This document shows positions 52,313 to 61,635 of a stretch of 64,000 bases of DNA, in pieces (position 1 is the stretch's first letter; the number at the start of each line of letters is the position of its first letter). Below the pieces are notes generated by a model. That model made no database searches and had not been told where the DNA came from. It saw nothing but the letters and a program-made list of their open reading frames with translations. Origin of the DNA: Desulfobacca_B sp046538075 (GTDB lineage Bacteria > Desulfobacterota > Desulfobaccia > Desulfobaccales > Desulfobaccaceae); NCBI GenBank assembly GCA_046538075.1, contig JBKHJN010000002.1:1-64000 (forward strand), written 5' to 3'. A program made the position numbers and the translations under genes.

Positions 52313-54134
52313 AATATTTCAGAAGGGCTTGGGCGGCCGGGCGAGTCAGGCCGGGAACCGCGAGTAAGTCTTCCAGGCTGGCCTGTTGCAGAGCGGCCAG
52401 GTCTGCGAACCGGCTCAACAGATTCCTTTGCCGCCGGGGGCCGATTCCTGGAATCTGGGACAGGGTCGATCGCAAGGCCTCCCGGCGAGACTGGCGGCGA
52501 TGATAGCTAACCGCAAAACGGTGCGCTTCATCACGTAAATGCATCAACAGCAGCAGACCAGAAGAGCCCGGAGGCAGGAACAGCGGGTTTTTGCGACCGG
52601 GGAGATAAAGCCGGTCCCGGATCGCTTTACCGCTCGGACTGACTCCGGCCTTGGCCAACCCGATTACCGGAATCTGGTCCGCCAATCCCAGATCTTCCAA
52701 GGCCTGGACAACTACCGCCAACTGCCCCCGGCCGCCGTCGATGACCAGCAGATCCGGAAGCTGCTGGCCCCCCCGGCCATAATATCGGTGCACCACCTCC
52801 GCCAGCATGGCGAAATCATTCTGACCCTTCACCTGTCGGATGCGGAAGCGGCGATAGCCTGACTTGTCCGGCTGTCCGTCCCGAAAGGTTACCAAAGCCC
52901 CCACCGGCTGGCTGCCCCGGAGAGTAGAAATATCCAGGGCTTGTAAAAGCTGAGGCAGTCGCGGCAACTGGAGGCGTTGCTGAAGTTCCGCCAATGGTTC
53001 TGCCTTCACCCCGGCCTCGAGGCGCGCTTTCAGGGCAGCCCGGGCATTGTCTGCCGCCAGGTTTAGAAGGCGGCTGCGAGGACCTTGGCGGGCAGCCAGG
53101 AGGCGAACCGGGGAGCGCTTCTGTTCTCTTAACAGTTTTCCCAAGACCTGCTGATCTTTTAGCGGAAAGGGGAGCAAAATTTCCTCTGGTATGGGCCGCC
53201 CGGGGGTATAATATTGTTTGAGAAACGACTCCAACAATTCCGCATCATCTGTGTCCGATTGGGGGAAATCATAAGGTAAGCTGCCGGTGACCATCCCGCC
53301 CCGCACGAACAACAGCAGCACCAGAACCTGATCGCCTTCCCGGGCCAGGCCCAGCACATCTTGATCTTTGAAGCTGGGAGTGGCAATGCTCTGGCGCTCC
53401 AGGAGGCGGTGGATAGCGGCCAGTCGATCCCGGTGCACCGCCGCCTGCTCAAAGTTTAGATGCGCGGCCGCGGCCTCCATCTGGGCCCGCAGCTGGTAAA
53501 ACAATTTTTTGTTCTGACCCTGCAGAAACCACAGGGCTTCCTGGACTGCCTGGCGGTATTCTGCTTGGGAGACCAGTCCCACACAAGGGGCCAGACAGCG
53601 CCCTAACTGATAATTCAGGCAGGGGCGCGAGCGTTTGGGGATGCCTTTATCCTTACAGGTCCGCAGTCGAAAAGCCCGTTTCATGACTTGCAGAATTTCC
53701 CGGAGGGCCACCGCCGACACAAAAGGACCGAAATAGCAGGCCTCATCAGTAGCAAAACGCCGGACCAAAGCCAGGCGCGGGAAGGGTTCCTGGAGATCGA
53801 GGCGGATACATAGATAATTTTTGTCATCCCGCAGCACCACGTTGAACCGGGGACGGTGTTCTTTGATGAGATTGCGCTCCAGGATCAGGGCCTCAACCTC
53901 GGTAGTGGTGAGCAGAAAATCCACCTGGGCCATTTTCTGCAGCAACAACGCAGTCTTGGGATCAGGCTTGCGGCGCAACCGCAAATAAGAACCGAGGCGA
54001 TGCCTGAGGTTGACCGCCTTGCCGACGTACAACACCCGTCCGGATTTATCTTTAAACAGGTAAACCCCGCAGCTGGTCGGGATCTGCGGCAAAACTTCAG
54101 CCAGCACCGGGGACTGGATCTCAGGTTTTGACAT
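52263..54134 (-). CDS. uvrC: Excinuclease ABC subunit C
   Basis: 623 aa from ATG 54134; TTG 54140 is not preferred. GIY-YIG domain (GVYLFKDKSGRVLYVGKA) with 3' incision Tyr, Arg and Glu; UVR domain (LNFEQAAVHRDRLAAIH); RNase-H-like 5' incision domain (VIDGGRGQLAV); and tandem helix-hairpin-helix (IPGIGPRRQRNLLSRF). Cysteines CKDKGIP...CLNYQLGRCLAPC form a [4Fe-4S]-like or structural set. Nucleotide-excision repair nuclease. Convergent overlap with uppS. Confidence 0.97.
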   Translation of the reverse strand: MSKPEIQSPVLAEVLPQIPTSCGVYLFKDKSGRVLYVGKAVNLRHRLGSYLRLRRKPDPKTALLLQKMAQVDFLLTTTEVEALILERNLIKEHRPRFNVVLRDDKNYLCIRLDLQEPFPRLALVRRFATDEACYFGPFVSAVALREILQVMKRAFRLRTCKDKGIPKRSRPCLNYQLGRCLAPCVGLVSQAEYRQAVQEALWFLQGQNKKLFYQLRAQMEAAAAHLNFEQAAVHRDRLAAIHRLLERQSIATPSFKDQDVLGLAREGDQVLVLLLFVRGGMVTGSLPYDFPQSDTDDAELLESFLKQYYTPGRPIPEEILLPFPLKDQQVLGKLLREQKRSPVRLLAARQGPRSRLLNLAADNARAALKARLEAGVKAEPLAELQQRLQLPRLPQLLQALDISTLRGSQPVGALVTFRDGQPDKSGYRRFRIRQVKGQNDFAMLAEVVHRYYGRGGQQLPDLLVIDGGRGQLAVVVQALEDLGLADQIPVIGLAKAGVSPSGKAIRDRLYLPGRKNPLFLPPGSSGLLLLMHLRDEAHRFAVSYHRRQSRREALRSTLSQIPGIGPRRQRNLLSRFADLAALQQASLEDLLAVPGLTRPAAQALLKYFSGEKLEPPGPRSAPG

Positions 54135-54209
54135 GGACAACGATATCCCCTCTTTGTTAGAATAACAAGGTAATCGTCCCTGTCAAGTCGATCCCCAAAG
54201 GAGCTGCCG

Positions 54210-55037
54210 ATGACCTTACCCATTCGTACTTTGGGACAGACCAAAGCCGAGGTAACCCTCCTGGGTCTGGGCGGAGAAGGAATATTACGCACTCAGGGTC
54301 GGGACCGGGAAGCCCAGGCCGTGATCCAGGCGGCGCTGGAGGCGGGAATTAATTATTTCGAGTCGGCCCGGGCCTATTCCGGCAGCGAGGCTTATCTGGG
54401 CCGGGGTTTGCAAGGCCACCGCTCGCGCTTATTCCTGACCAGCAAATCACACGCCCGGACCCGCATCGAGGCCGAAGCCCATCTGGCCACCACCCTGAAA
54501 AACCTGGACACCGACTATTTGGACCTATGGCAGGTACATGATTTGCGCACTACCGCTGAGGTGGAGGCGATCGGCGCGCCGGGTGGCGCCATGGAGGCCT
54601 TTTACCGGGCCCGGGAGCGGGGCCAGGTGCGGTTTATTGGGGTAACCGGCCACCACGATCCAGCAGTGCTGCGCCAGGCCCTGGATCTTTATGAGTTCGA
54701 CACCGTGCTGCTGCCGGTCAATCCGGCCGAGCCCCAACACCTCAGCTTCCTGCCGCTGGCTGCCGAGGCCGCCGCCCGCAACCTGGGTGTGGTGGGGATG
54801 AAGGTCCTCTGCCGGGGATTGTTGCCCCAGCTCCAGGTAGCGGAGCTGCGCCACTTAGTGGCCTATGCCCTGAGTCAGCCGGTCAGCCTGGTGGTCATCG
54901 GGGCCGATTCCGTCCCGCAGATATTGGAACTGGCCGCCGCGGTCCGCAACTTTCAGCCGCTTCCGGAGGCTAGACAACGCCAATTGGAAGAGGCCGCGGC
55001 ACCCTTTGCTCAGGGCCTGATGTACTATAAGCCCTAA
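54210..55037 (+). CDS. Aldo/keto reductase
   Basis: 275 aa, AAAGGAG before the ATG. TIM-barrel pattern: LGLGGEGILR, GINYFESARAYSGSEAYLG (Tyr kept, but the usual Asp is Glu), LTSKSHART with catalytic Lys, WQVHDLRT with His, IGVTGHHDP and LVVIGADS. Cytoplasmic NADPH-dependent reductase, substrate unknown. Starts 76 bases from the divergent uvrC start. Confidence 0.88.
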   Translation: MTLPIRTLGQTKAEVTLLGLGGEGILRTQGRDREAQAVIQAALEAGINYFESARAYSGSEAYLGRGLQGHRSRLFLTSKSHARTRIEAEAHLATTLKNLDTDYLDLWQVHDLRTTAEVEAIGAPGGAMEAFYRARERGQVRFIGVTGHHDPAVLRQALDLYEFDTVLLPVNPAEPQHLSFLPLAAEAAARNLGVVGMKVLCRGLLPQLQVAELRHLVAYALSQPVSLVVIGADSVPQILELAAAVRNFQPLPEARQRQLEEAAAPFAQGLMYYKP

Positions 55038-55093
55038 AGAAAATTAAAAAACGAGGCCCTATCTCATTATATAATTCCAGGGTCATCCATTGG

Positions 55094-55897
55094 TTATAGA
55101 AAATTATCCAAGTGCGCCAATAAATGCCGGTTAAACTCGGCCGGGTTTTCCAGATTGGTAAAATGGGCCGCCTGAGGAATGAGGTGGAGGGCAGCATTGG
55201 GGATCTGGGCCTGTAAATATTTGGCCAAACCGAGGGGAGTGGCCCGATCTTCAGCTCCCACCAGAATCAGGGTCCTGGCGTCGATTAAAGGCAACAGCCA
55301 GCGATAATCGCTGCTGAAGGTGGCAATCAGGGCTTGCCGGTAAGGAGCCCGCAGGGTAGCCGCAGTTACCTCGATCAGTTCCTGGCGCAGCGACGGAGGA
55401 GCTTCCCGGCGCAGGATTATAAGGCTAAATAGCTGAGCCCAGTCGCGCATCGACATGCTATCCAGAAGCCGCAGAAATTCCTCCAGCCGCCGAGCATCAG
55501 GGAAAAAAGCAGTGGTATCAGCCAAGATCAAAGATTTCACCCGGAGAGAGTAGCGTAGATAAATTTCTAGCGCAATCATCCCCCCCATCGACAAGCCACA
55601 GAAATGGGCCTGTTCCAGGCCGAGCTTGGTCATCAGGGCGATGATATCATCGGCAAAGGCCCGGATGGTGATGGATTCATCGCGCCGGTAGCCGGAATTC
55701 CCATGGCCGCGCAAATCCATCGCGATAGTCCGACAGTGGACAGAAAACTCCTCCATCTGAAAACGCCAGTGGGTAGCACTGCCGCCCAGGCCGTGGATGA
55801 AGATCAGCGGCTCTCCAGTCCCCTGATCGTAATAATTGACTTCAATACAGGGGGAATGAAATAAACAATCAATCGACAATTTTTGCGGGGTTAGCAT
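55094..55897 (-). CDS. Alpha/beta-hydrolase
   Basis: 267 aa, GGGAG before the ATG. Oxyanion-hole motif HGLGGSATHW, nucleophile Ser in FCGLSMGGMIAL, Asp in LVGAEDRATP, and His in PQAAHFTNLENP complete the triad. The cap is short. Likely an esterase or lactonase; no further clue. The aldo/keto reductase converges on it. Confidence 0.88.
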   Translation of the reverse strand: MLTPQKLSIDCLFHSPCIEVNYYDQGTGEPLIFIHGLGGSATHWRFQMEEFSVHCRTIAMDLRGHGNSGYRRDESITIRAFADDIIALMTKLGLEQAHFCGLSMGGMIALEIYLRYSLRVKSLILADTTAFFPDARRLEEFLRLLDSMSMRDWAQLFSLIILRREAPPSLRQELIEVTAATLRAPYRQALIATFSSDYRWLLPLIDARTLILVGAEDRATPLGLAKYLQAQIPNAALHLIPQAAHFTNLENPAEFNRHLLAHLDNFL

Positions 55898-56036
55898 AGG
55901 TCTCCCTCTAGGTATTATTTAGCGATTTATATCAAAAGGATAGCCTTAGCCCTAATTATATTCGGATTCTTTGGGCTGGATCTTTAATAGATATTATGTC
56001 TTGGGCAGCGACCGATAAGGGATTTTCATGGCATTA

Positions 56037-56759
56037 TCAGAGAGTGTTCCAGTCAAATTCCGCCAGTAAGGGAAAATGATCGGAAATCTGGCGGCTGCCC
56101 TTGGGGCGCACCACCTGGGCGGCTCGCGGCGCCAGTTTCTTATTGATATAGATATAATCGATCCGCAAGAGCGGCAGGCGGGTGCTATAAGTGCCACCCC
56201 GCCCATGCCCCACCGTCCCCCAGACATCGACCAGTTGCTTTCTGAGAAAATGTGACACAAAGCTCTGGGGCAAGGAGTTGAAGTCCCCAGCCACCAAAAT
56301 GGGCAGATCTCCGTCTCCCCCTGAGGCGGCAAGGCGGGCCAGCAGCTGCCGCGCCTGACCAGCCCGCTCCCGGGGGAGATGGCCCAGGTGAACATTGAAA
56401 ACCCGCAGCGGCCCCCAGGGAGTGGCGATTTCTGCTTCCAAACAGCCGCGCCGGGCCCGGCGCAAAATGGTCAGATCGTGATGCCGAGTGTGGCGAATGG
56501 GCCAGGTTGAAAGCACCGCATTACCCAAGACCCCCCCGGTATGGGCGCGCACCGGGGCAAATGCCCACCAGTATTCCAGGTATCTACCAAGTAATAGGCC
56601 CTGGTTTTCCCAACCAAATCGGGTCGGCCCCTGTTTGACTTCCTGGAGGCAGATCACTTGGGGCGCGGCCTGGCTCAGCATTTCCGACAGGAGCTGCAAT
56701 TTTTGCTGGCCCTTGCCGAAGCCGCCATGGATGTTATAAGTTAAAGCCTTAAATGACAA
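56037..56759 (-). CDS. EEP-family endonuclease/exonuclease/phosphatase
   Basis: 240 aa, TTG start with AGGAAG upstream. Metal and catalytic residues: Asn in TYNIHGG, Glu in CLQEVKQG, FNVHLGHLPRE, GDFNSLPQS, RIDYIYI and SDHFPLL. Such proteins cut DNA or dephosphorylate lipids/inositol. Substrate unknown. It starts just after the membrane glycosyltransferase stop, so the two are one unit. Confidence 0.85.
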   Translation of the reverse strand: MSFKALTYNIHGGFGKGQQKLQLLSEMLSQAAPQVICLQEVKQGPTRFGWENQGLLLGRYLEYWWAFAPVRAHTGGVLGNAVLSTWPIRHTRHHDLTILRRARRGCLEAEIATPWGPLRVFNVHLGHLPRERAGQARQLLARLAASGGDGDLPILVAGDFNSLPQSFVSHFLRKQLVDVWGTVGHGRGGTYSTRLPLLRIDYIYINKKLAPRAAQVVRPKGSRQISDHFPLLAEFDWNTL

Positions 56760-56762
56760 TAC

Positions 56763-58226
56763 TCATCTTCCTTTCAGAGTTTGCCCCAGGCAATGTCTCG
56801 GGAAAAAATTAAATGGTGCTAAAATAGGGATGTCCCCCATTCTGGAAGTCAGAGGGACGGCCAGCAGCAGACCCGAGGCAGGGGCAACATGCAACAACAG
56901 GCGGTCAATGGTTGCCAGCATATACCAGGGGAATTCTGCGGCTGAGGCCGGGACCAGGGCATAACCCAGGACCACCGCTGCTAAGTTTCCCAGGGTCACT
57001 AGAATTAGAAATAACCCGGGCGAGGCTAGGGTGTCCCGCCCCTGCCAGACTAAGGCTAAAAATACCACCGGCCACAATATTCCAAAATAGGGGGGCCAGA
57101 CCAGAGCCTTAAGCAGGAAAACCAGTCCCTGCCCCAATTGGGCCGGGAAGAACCCGCACAAATGGCCGACTCCTATATCCATTTGCTCAATCAGGCAAAA
57201 ATAGCGCCAGGGTAGAAAGAACAACAGGCTGATCAGACCCGCTCCGGCCACAGAAGCTAATTTTCTGCCGGGAGCCGGTGGCCGCAGCCAGAACAGAGTA
57301 ATCACCGCAGCCAGGAAGTTGATCAATGCCAAGGGTTCACCCTCATATTTGCTCCATAACATCCCCCCACTAAAAATCCCCACCAGCAGCATACTTCCCT
57401 TGGGAGCCTCCTCTTTGAGCCAGAGTAAAAGCAGACCGGCGGTTATCAGAGTATAGTAGGTCAAAGCCAGGTCGGCATAGGCAATAAAAAGATGAGTGAT
57501 CAGGGTTAAGCCATTCAGCATCAGGAAGGCCGAACCGAGCAGAGCCTCCCGCCGCTCGACCTCTAAGCGCCTCAAAAGACTATAAAATATCAATACCAGG
57601 CAACCACCCCAGAGGGGAAACAAGGCCTTGACCAGATGATCGATTACCCCGCCCAGCCAGAGGTAAAGATAGGCCATTCCCAAGGGCACCAGGTTGGGAT
57701 AGTAATTATGTGCTTCAAAGCCAGCTAAATCGATGCGGCCACCCAGATAAAAAGCCTTGGCTTTTAAACCCCAGATGGTGACCGCGTCCCAGGCCCACAT
57801 CGGGTAAAGGGTTGCCCGGAGCAGGGCAAAGCCAAAAGTGAGTATGAGCAGCGCCAGCAAAGCCCGTTCGATCGCTGTCCAGCCGGTGCCATAGCCCAGA
57901 GTGAGGAGCTTCCAGCCCATGGTCTTAAGCCAGCGCAGATCATGTTGCCAGAGAAGCCGCCGGGAGTTTAACAACAGCCCGGGGCCCAGGCCGACTATCC
58001 AGGGACCCAGAATCCAGCCCAGGCCAAAGGCAATCCCCCAGAAAGACAGGGTCAACATCCACATGGTCAGGGCTAAAAGGCCCAAGCCGAAGCCCAGGGA
58101 GAACCGCTCCAGGCTGGTGAAGCCGGAGTGAAGAGGGAGTAAAACAACCAGCAGGCTGTAGCCCACCCCCTCAATCGAAGCCAACCCCAGAGCCAGCCAC
58201 AGCAAGCTCGACAGCCCGTCAATCAT
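56763..58226 (-). CDS. Multi-spanning GT-C-like membrane glycosyltransferase
   Basis: 487 aa, about eleven or twelve membrane helices. Near residue 125 a non-membrane segment has YPMWAWDAVTIWGLKAKAFY and later HNYYPNLVPLG, the type of acidic loop found in GT-C enzymes such as ArnT and PMT, which use lipid-linked sugars. LLRRLEVERREALLG and AYADLALTYYTLI follow. It probably adds a sugar to a lipid-linked or surface glycan. Eight bases overlap the 172-residue neighbour. Confidence 0.6.
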   Translation of the reverse strand: MIDGLSSLLWLALGLASIEGVGYSLLVVLLPLHSGFTSLERFSLGFGLGLLALTMWMLTLSFWGIAFGLGWILGPWIVGLGPGLLLNSRRLLWQHDLRWLKTMGWKLLTLGYGTGWTAIERALLALLILTFGFALLRATLYPMWAWDAVTIWGLKAKAFYLGGRIDLAGFEAHNYYPNLVPLGMAYLYLWLGGVIDHLVKALFPLWGGCLVLIFYSLLRRLEVERREALLGSAFLMLNGLTLITHLFIAYADLALTYYTLITAGLLLLWLKEEAPKGSMLLVGIFSGGMLWSKYEGEPLALINFLAAVITLFWLRPPAPGRKLASVAGAGLISLLFFLPWRYFCLIEQMDIGVGHLCGFFPAQLGQGLVFLLKALVWPPYFGILWPVVFLALVWQGRDTLASPGLFLILVTLGNLAAVVLGYALVPASAAEFPWYMLATIDRLLLHVAPASGLLLAVPLTSRMGDIPILAPFNFFPRHCLGQTLKGR

Positions 58227-58725
58227 AATAGCCCCCGACCAGCAAATGGGGTTGAACCCGGTATAAAGTGCCGGCGCTGGAGTCCAGCAGGTGCTGGAAT
58301 CCCGGATGTCTGGGGTTGTTCAGATAATATTGGGCTGCCGGCGGCGGGTCATTGCGCACAATCAGGTAAGTGGCGTCCTCGCGGATCAGACGGTTAAACA
58401 GCGGCATTGGTGTGATATGTGGCGGCAGCAGCACATGACGACGGGGATAAAGCAGATAGCGTGCGACATTCTCCTTCCCGGCTTCGTAATGGTCCAAGAA
58501 AACATAAGTAGCCGAAGGCGGGACAATCTCTTTGATTTGGGCCAGCCCTTGGGGAAAAGGCTCCTCCTGGCGAACCGCCTCGCCCACCTGTCCAGACAGC
58601 AGGCGCTGGACCAGCTCCCGGCCCTCTGGAGCGAACCGCCACCCCAGCCAGCCCATCTGCGCCAACCAGAGAACCAGGATACCAGTAACGGCCCAGGTGT
58701 AACAGCTGGTAGAGGTTGGGAGCAT
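58219..58725 (-). CDS. Single-pass membrane protein of unknown function
   Basis: 168 aa from ATG 58725, with GGTGGG 7 bases upstream. One N-terminal membrane helix (about 8-26), then a periplasmic part: PPSATYVFLDHY, RYLLYPRRHVLLPPHI, DATYLIVRNDPPPAAQYYL. Such short regions often follow GT-C enzymes as accessory subunits. The gene sits between a family 2 glycosyltransferase and the GT-C-like gene, with the latter overlapping it by 8 bases. I do not recognise a family. Confidence 0.6.
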   Translation of the reverse strand: MLPTSTSCYTWAVTGILVLWLAQMGWLGWRFAPEGRELVQRLLSGQVGEAVRQEEPFPQGLAQIKEIVPPSATYVFLDHYEAGKENVARYLLYPRRHVLLPPHITPMPLFNRLIREDATYLIVRNDPPPAAQYYLNNPRHPGFQHLLDSSAGTLYRVQPHLLVGGYYD

Positions 58726-58727
58726 AG

Positions 58728-59417
58728 CTAATCCCACCAGCGAAACCGAATGATATGGAACAGCGCCGCGATACCATCCCGCCAGGTGATTTTTTTGCCA
58801 TGGCTGTAATCCCGACCGTCATAAGAGATCGGCACCTCGTAAATCCGGCAGCGTTTTTTGGCTACTTTAGCGGTAAGCTCCGGTTCCACTCCGAATCGGT
58901 TGGACTTGATCTGGATGTCCTGGATAACTTTGGCCTTGAACGCCTTGTAGCCGGTCTCCATGTCGCTGAGATTAAGATTGGTAAATATGTTGGAAAGGGT
59001 GGTGACCACTCGGTTGCCCAGATAGTGCCAGAAAAATAGGACCCGGTGGGGGGCAGCCCCGATCAGCCGGCTGCCAAACACCACATCAGCTAACCCCTTT
59101 TCGATCGGCTCCAGCAACATCGGATAATCGATGGGGTTGTACTCCAGGTCAGCATCTTGGATGATCACCACATCCCCGGTCACCTGGGCAAAACCGGTGC
59201 GCAGCGCCGCCCCTTTGCCCTGATTCCGGTCGTGATAAAAAACTTTTAGATGGTTAGAGGTGTTGGCCAGTCGAGCTAAAATCTCTCGGGAACCATCGGT
59301 TGAGGCGTCATCCACCACAATGATCTCTTTTTCATAGGGGGTCGCCTGGATGCGCCGCATAATTTCTTCCAGAGTATCCTGTTCATTATAAACCGGGACC
59401 ACAATACTTAATTTCAT
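58728..59417 (-). CDS. Family 2 glycosyltransferase, dolichyl-phosphate-mannose-synthase type
   Basis: 229 aa from ATG 59417 (GCGAGAG upstream); longer starts lack support. GT-A fold: IVVPVYNEQDTLEE, VDDASTDGSREIL, HDRNQGKGAALRTGF, the DXD-like QDADLEYNP, and FGSRLIG. No membrane helices are seen, so it is a cytosolic, membrane-associated enzyme. It makes polyprenyl-phosphate-linked sugars, which the GT-C enzyme would consume. Confidence 0.9.
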   Translation of the reverse strand: MKLSIVVPVYNEQDTLEEIMRRIQATPYEKEIIVVDDASTDGSREILARLANTSNHLKVFYHDRNQGKGAALRTGFAQVTGDVVIIQDADLEYNPIDYPMLLEPIEKGLADVVFGSRLIGAAPHRVLFFWHYLGNRVVTTLSNIFTNLNLSDMETGYKAFKAKVIQDIQIKSNRFGVEPELTAKVAKKRCRIYEVPISYDGRDYSHGKKITWRDGIAALFHIIRFRWWD

Positions 59418-59536
59418 AGCTCTCGCTTTCCCCAGGTTTGAAAACAATGAATCAGGCAGGACCAACCTCGCCACTTTCTTGAATAACCTAAATGTGTAAT
59501 AAAAACCCAAGACTGTCAAGTAATTCTAATTATCGG

Positions 59537-59579
59537 TTGACAATCTGGGTCCAGTTATGCTAATGACTGGAAAGTCATT
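59537..59579 (+). promoter_or_regulatory. Promoter with TetR-type operator palindrome
   Basis: TTGACA (59537-59542), an 18-bp spacer and TAATGA (59561-59566). Over the -10 box lies a perfect inverted repeat AATGACT-GGAA-AGTCATT (59562-59579), of the size bound by TetR dimers. Binding would block polymerase, as expected for autoregulation of the efflux operon. Confidence 0.6.
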
Positions 59580-59612
59580 TTCTTGACTAAACAGCCAACT
59601 TATTGCAAAATA

Positions 59613-60269
59613 ATGAAGTTTCCCAAAGATGCTACCAAAAAACAGGTCTTGGAGGAATTCCGGACCGGGGGGATTGTGGCCGCAGCCAAACAGGTGATCG
59701 CTGCCAAAGGTTTTGCGGCCACCACCATGGATGAGATTGCCGAGGCCGCGCAGATTGCCAAAGGTACCATTTACCTTTATTTTAAGAGTAAAAATGAGCT
59801 GTTTCAGGCGGTGATTTCCGGGATCATGGAGAAACTGGTCACCCGGGTGCAGGAGATCCGGGCAAGCGCGTTACCGCCGCGGGAAAAAATTATCCAAGTC
59901 CTTAAAATTATGTTGGAAACCCTGGAAGCCGAGCAGGCCTTTTTCCGGGTTTACGTCAGTGAATTTCCCTGTCTGCTGCCCCGCTCCAGCCCCGGTTCAA
60001 GCACCGTCATTGACCTGGACCAGGACTTTGTGGCCGCGGTTGCCGCGGTCCTGGCGGAAGGAATGCAAGCCGGGGATTTCCTTCCCCATGATCCGCGTAA
60101 AGCCGCTTATGTCCTGCGGGGCATGGCGCGGGCCGTGGCCATCCATAAGATGGTTGAGCATTCTCCCGATTCCCTGCTGGAGGCGCTGCCGCTGCTCTCC
60201 AACCTTGTTTTGCAGGGTCTGGCCCCAACCCTGCGACGGCCTGAGCCTGGCAAGCGGAGGCGGCGATGA
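59613..60269 (+). CDS. TetR-family transcriptional repressor
   Basis: 218 aa from ATG 59613 (a TTG at 59583 is possible). Helix-turn-helix in the first 60 residues: VIAAKGFAATTMDEIAEAAQIAKGTIYLYFKSK. Helical ligand-binding half with LEAEQAFFRVYVSEFPCLLP. Probably senses a drug or lipid and controls the genes that follow; its stop overlaps the tolC-like start (ATGA). A palindromic operator precedes it. Confidence 0.9.
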   Translation: MKFPKDATKKQVLEEFRTGGIVAAAKQVIAAKGFAATTMDEIAEAAQIAKGTIYLYFKSKNELFQAVISGIMEKLVTRVQEIRASALPPREKIIQVLKIMLETLEAEQAFFRVYVSEFPCLLPRSSPGSSTVIDLDQDFVAAVAAVLAEGMQAGDFLPHDPRKAAYVLRGMARAVAIHKMVEHSPDSLLEALPLLSNLVLQGLAPTLRRPEPGKRRRR

Positions 60270-61624
60270 GCCAGGGTTATCAACGCGTGTTGGCGCTGAT
60301 CGGTTTGGTGCTGATCGGTCTGGCTGCGCCGGTCGGGGCGGGAGAGGCGGAATTACCACCGTCGCGGTTAAATCTTGAGGAAGCGCTCCAACTGGCCTGG
60401 AAGAAGAACCCCAATCTCAAGGTCAGCCGGCTGGAACAACTGATCGCTGAGCAGGAAGTTGTGCGGGCCCGTTCCGGGTATTTGCCTAAGGTAGACGCCA
60501 GAACTACCCACACTATTTACGACAACCCCACTAAATTCCAGGGGGTGGATACAGGCTTCGGCGGCGATGTGACATTTTCCATGACTGACCGAAACTTTTG
60601 GTCTAATCAAATAACCGTTGATCAGACCCTCTATGATTTCGGGGCCACGGGCTCACGTTATCACCAGTCAGTACTGGGAAAGGAGGTTGCCCGGTTGAAT
60701 ACCGGCAATACGCGGGATGAAATCTTTTTCCAGGTAGCCCAACTCTATTTTCAAGTATTGCGGGCAGAAAAGCTGGTAATCGTGGCCCAACAAGAAGTGG
60801 TGCAGCTCCAGGAACACCTCCAGGACGCTGAGAATCTCTATGAATTCGGGTTAGTCACTTTTAATGATGTCCTCCAGGCCCAGGTAGCATTGGCCGACGC
60901 CCGGCAACAATTGATCCGCGCCAAAAATACCGTCATAAATACACGGGCGGCATTCAATAAACTGTTAGATCTGCCGGTGGATCATCCTACGCAACTTCAG
61001 GAAGAAAGCGGCATCACCCTGCCCACCTGGAATCAACAGGAAGCCACCGAATTAGCGCTGGGACAGCGCAGTGACCTCAAAGCTGCCGGTCGCCAGGTAT
61101 TGCAAGGGGAAAAAGGGGTGACCGAAGCCCGGGCCGGTTATTTCCCCCGTCTCTTTGCCCAGGCTGGCCATATCTATGAGCAAAACGATATGACCCTCCA
61201 TGACAGTCAATACTTCGCCATCTTGGGGTTGCAATGGAACCTGTTCTCGGGACTGGATACCCGCGCCCAGGTAACCCAGGCTCAGCAACGGGTGCAGCAA
61301 CTGCTGGTCCAGAAGCAGGACTTGGCCCAACAGGTGCGCTTGGAGGTCCAGACGGCTTACCTGGGGCTTAAGGAGACCGCCGAGCGGATTGGGGTCACCA
61401 AAGATGCTGTTTCCCAGGGGGAGGAAAACCTGCGCCTCAATCAGGAACGGTATAGAGAACAGGTAGGTACAGCTACAGAGGTGATTGACGCTCAGACCTT
61501 GTTGACTGGCGCCCGGGTTAATTATTTCAATGCCATTTTTGACCACCAGATAGCCAAGGCCCAGATGCTGCGCGCCATGGGGCGCATCAATGGTCTGGCC
61601 GCTAAGGATGACACCAATCGCTAA
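60266..61624 (+). CDS. TolC-family outer-membrane efflux protein
   Basis: 452 aa. Signal peptide ends at VGAGEA. Two tandem OEP repeats: LNLEEALQLAWKKNPNLKVSR, LGKEVARLNTGNTRDEIFFQV, then EESGITLPTW, GYFPRLFAQAGHIY and RYREQVGTATEVIDAQTLLT. Forms a trimeric channel spanning the periplasm. Overlaps the TetR gene by 4 bases and is 11 bases before the membrane-fusion gene. Confidence 0.93.
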   Translation: MSQGYQRVLALIGLVLIGLAAPVGAGEAELPPSRLNLEEALQLAWKKNPNLKVSRLEQLIAEQEVVRARSGYLPKVDARTTHTIYDNPTKFQGVDTGFGGDVTFSMTDRNFWSNQITVDQTLYDFGATGSRYHQSVLGKEVARLNTGNTRDEIFFQVAQLYFQVLRAEKLVIVAQQEVVQLQEHLQDAENLYEFGLVTFNDVLQAQVALADARQQLIRAKNTVINTRAAFNKLLDLPVDHPTQLQEESGITLPTWNQQEATELALGQRSDLKAAGRQVLQGEKGVTEARAGYFPRLFAQAGHIYEQNDMTLHDSQYFAILGLQWNLFSGLDTRAQVTQAQQRVQQLLVQKQDLAQQVRLEVQTAYLGLKETAERIGVTKDAVSQGEENLRLNQERYREQVGTATEVIDAQTLLTGARVNYFNAIFDHQIAKAQMLRAMGRINGLAAKDDTNR

Positions 61625-61635
61625 CGGGCAGCGCC

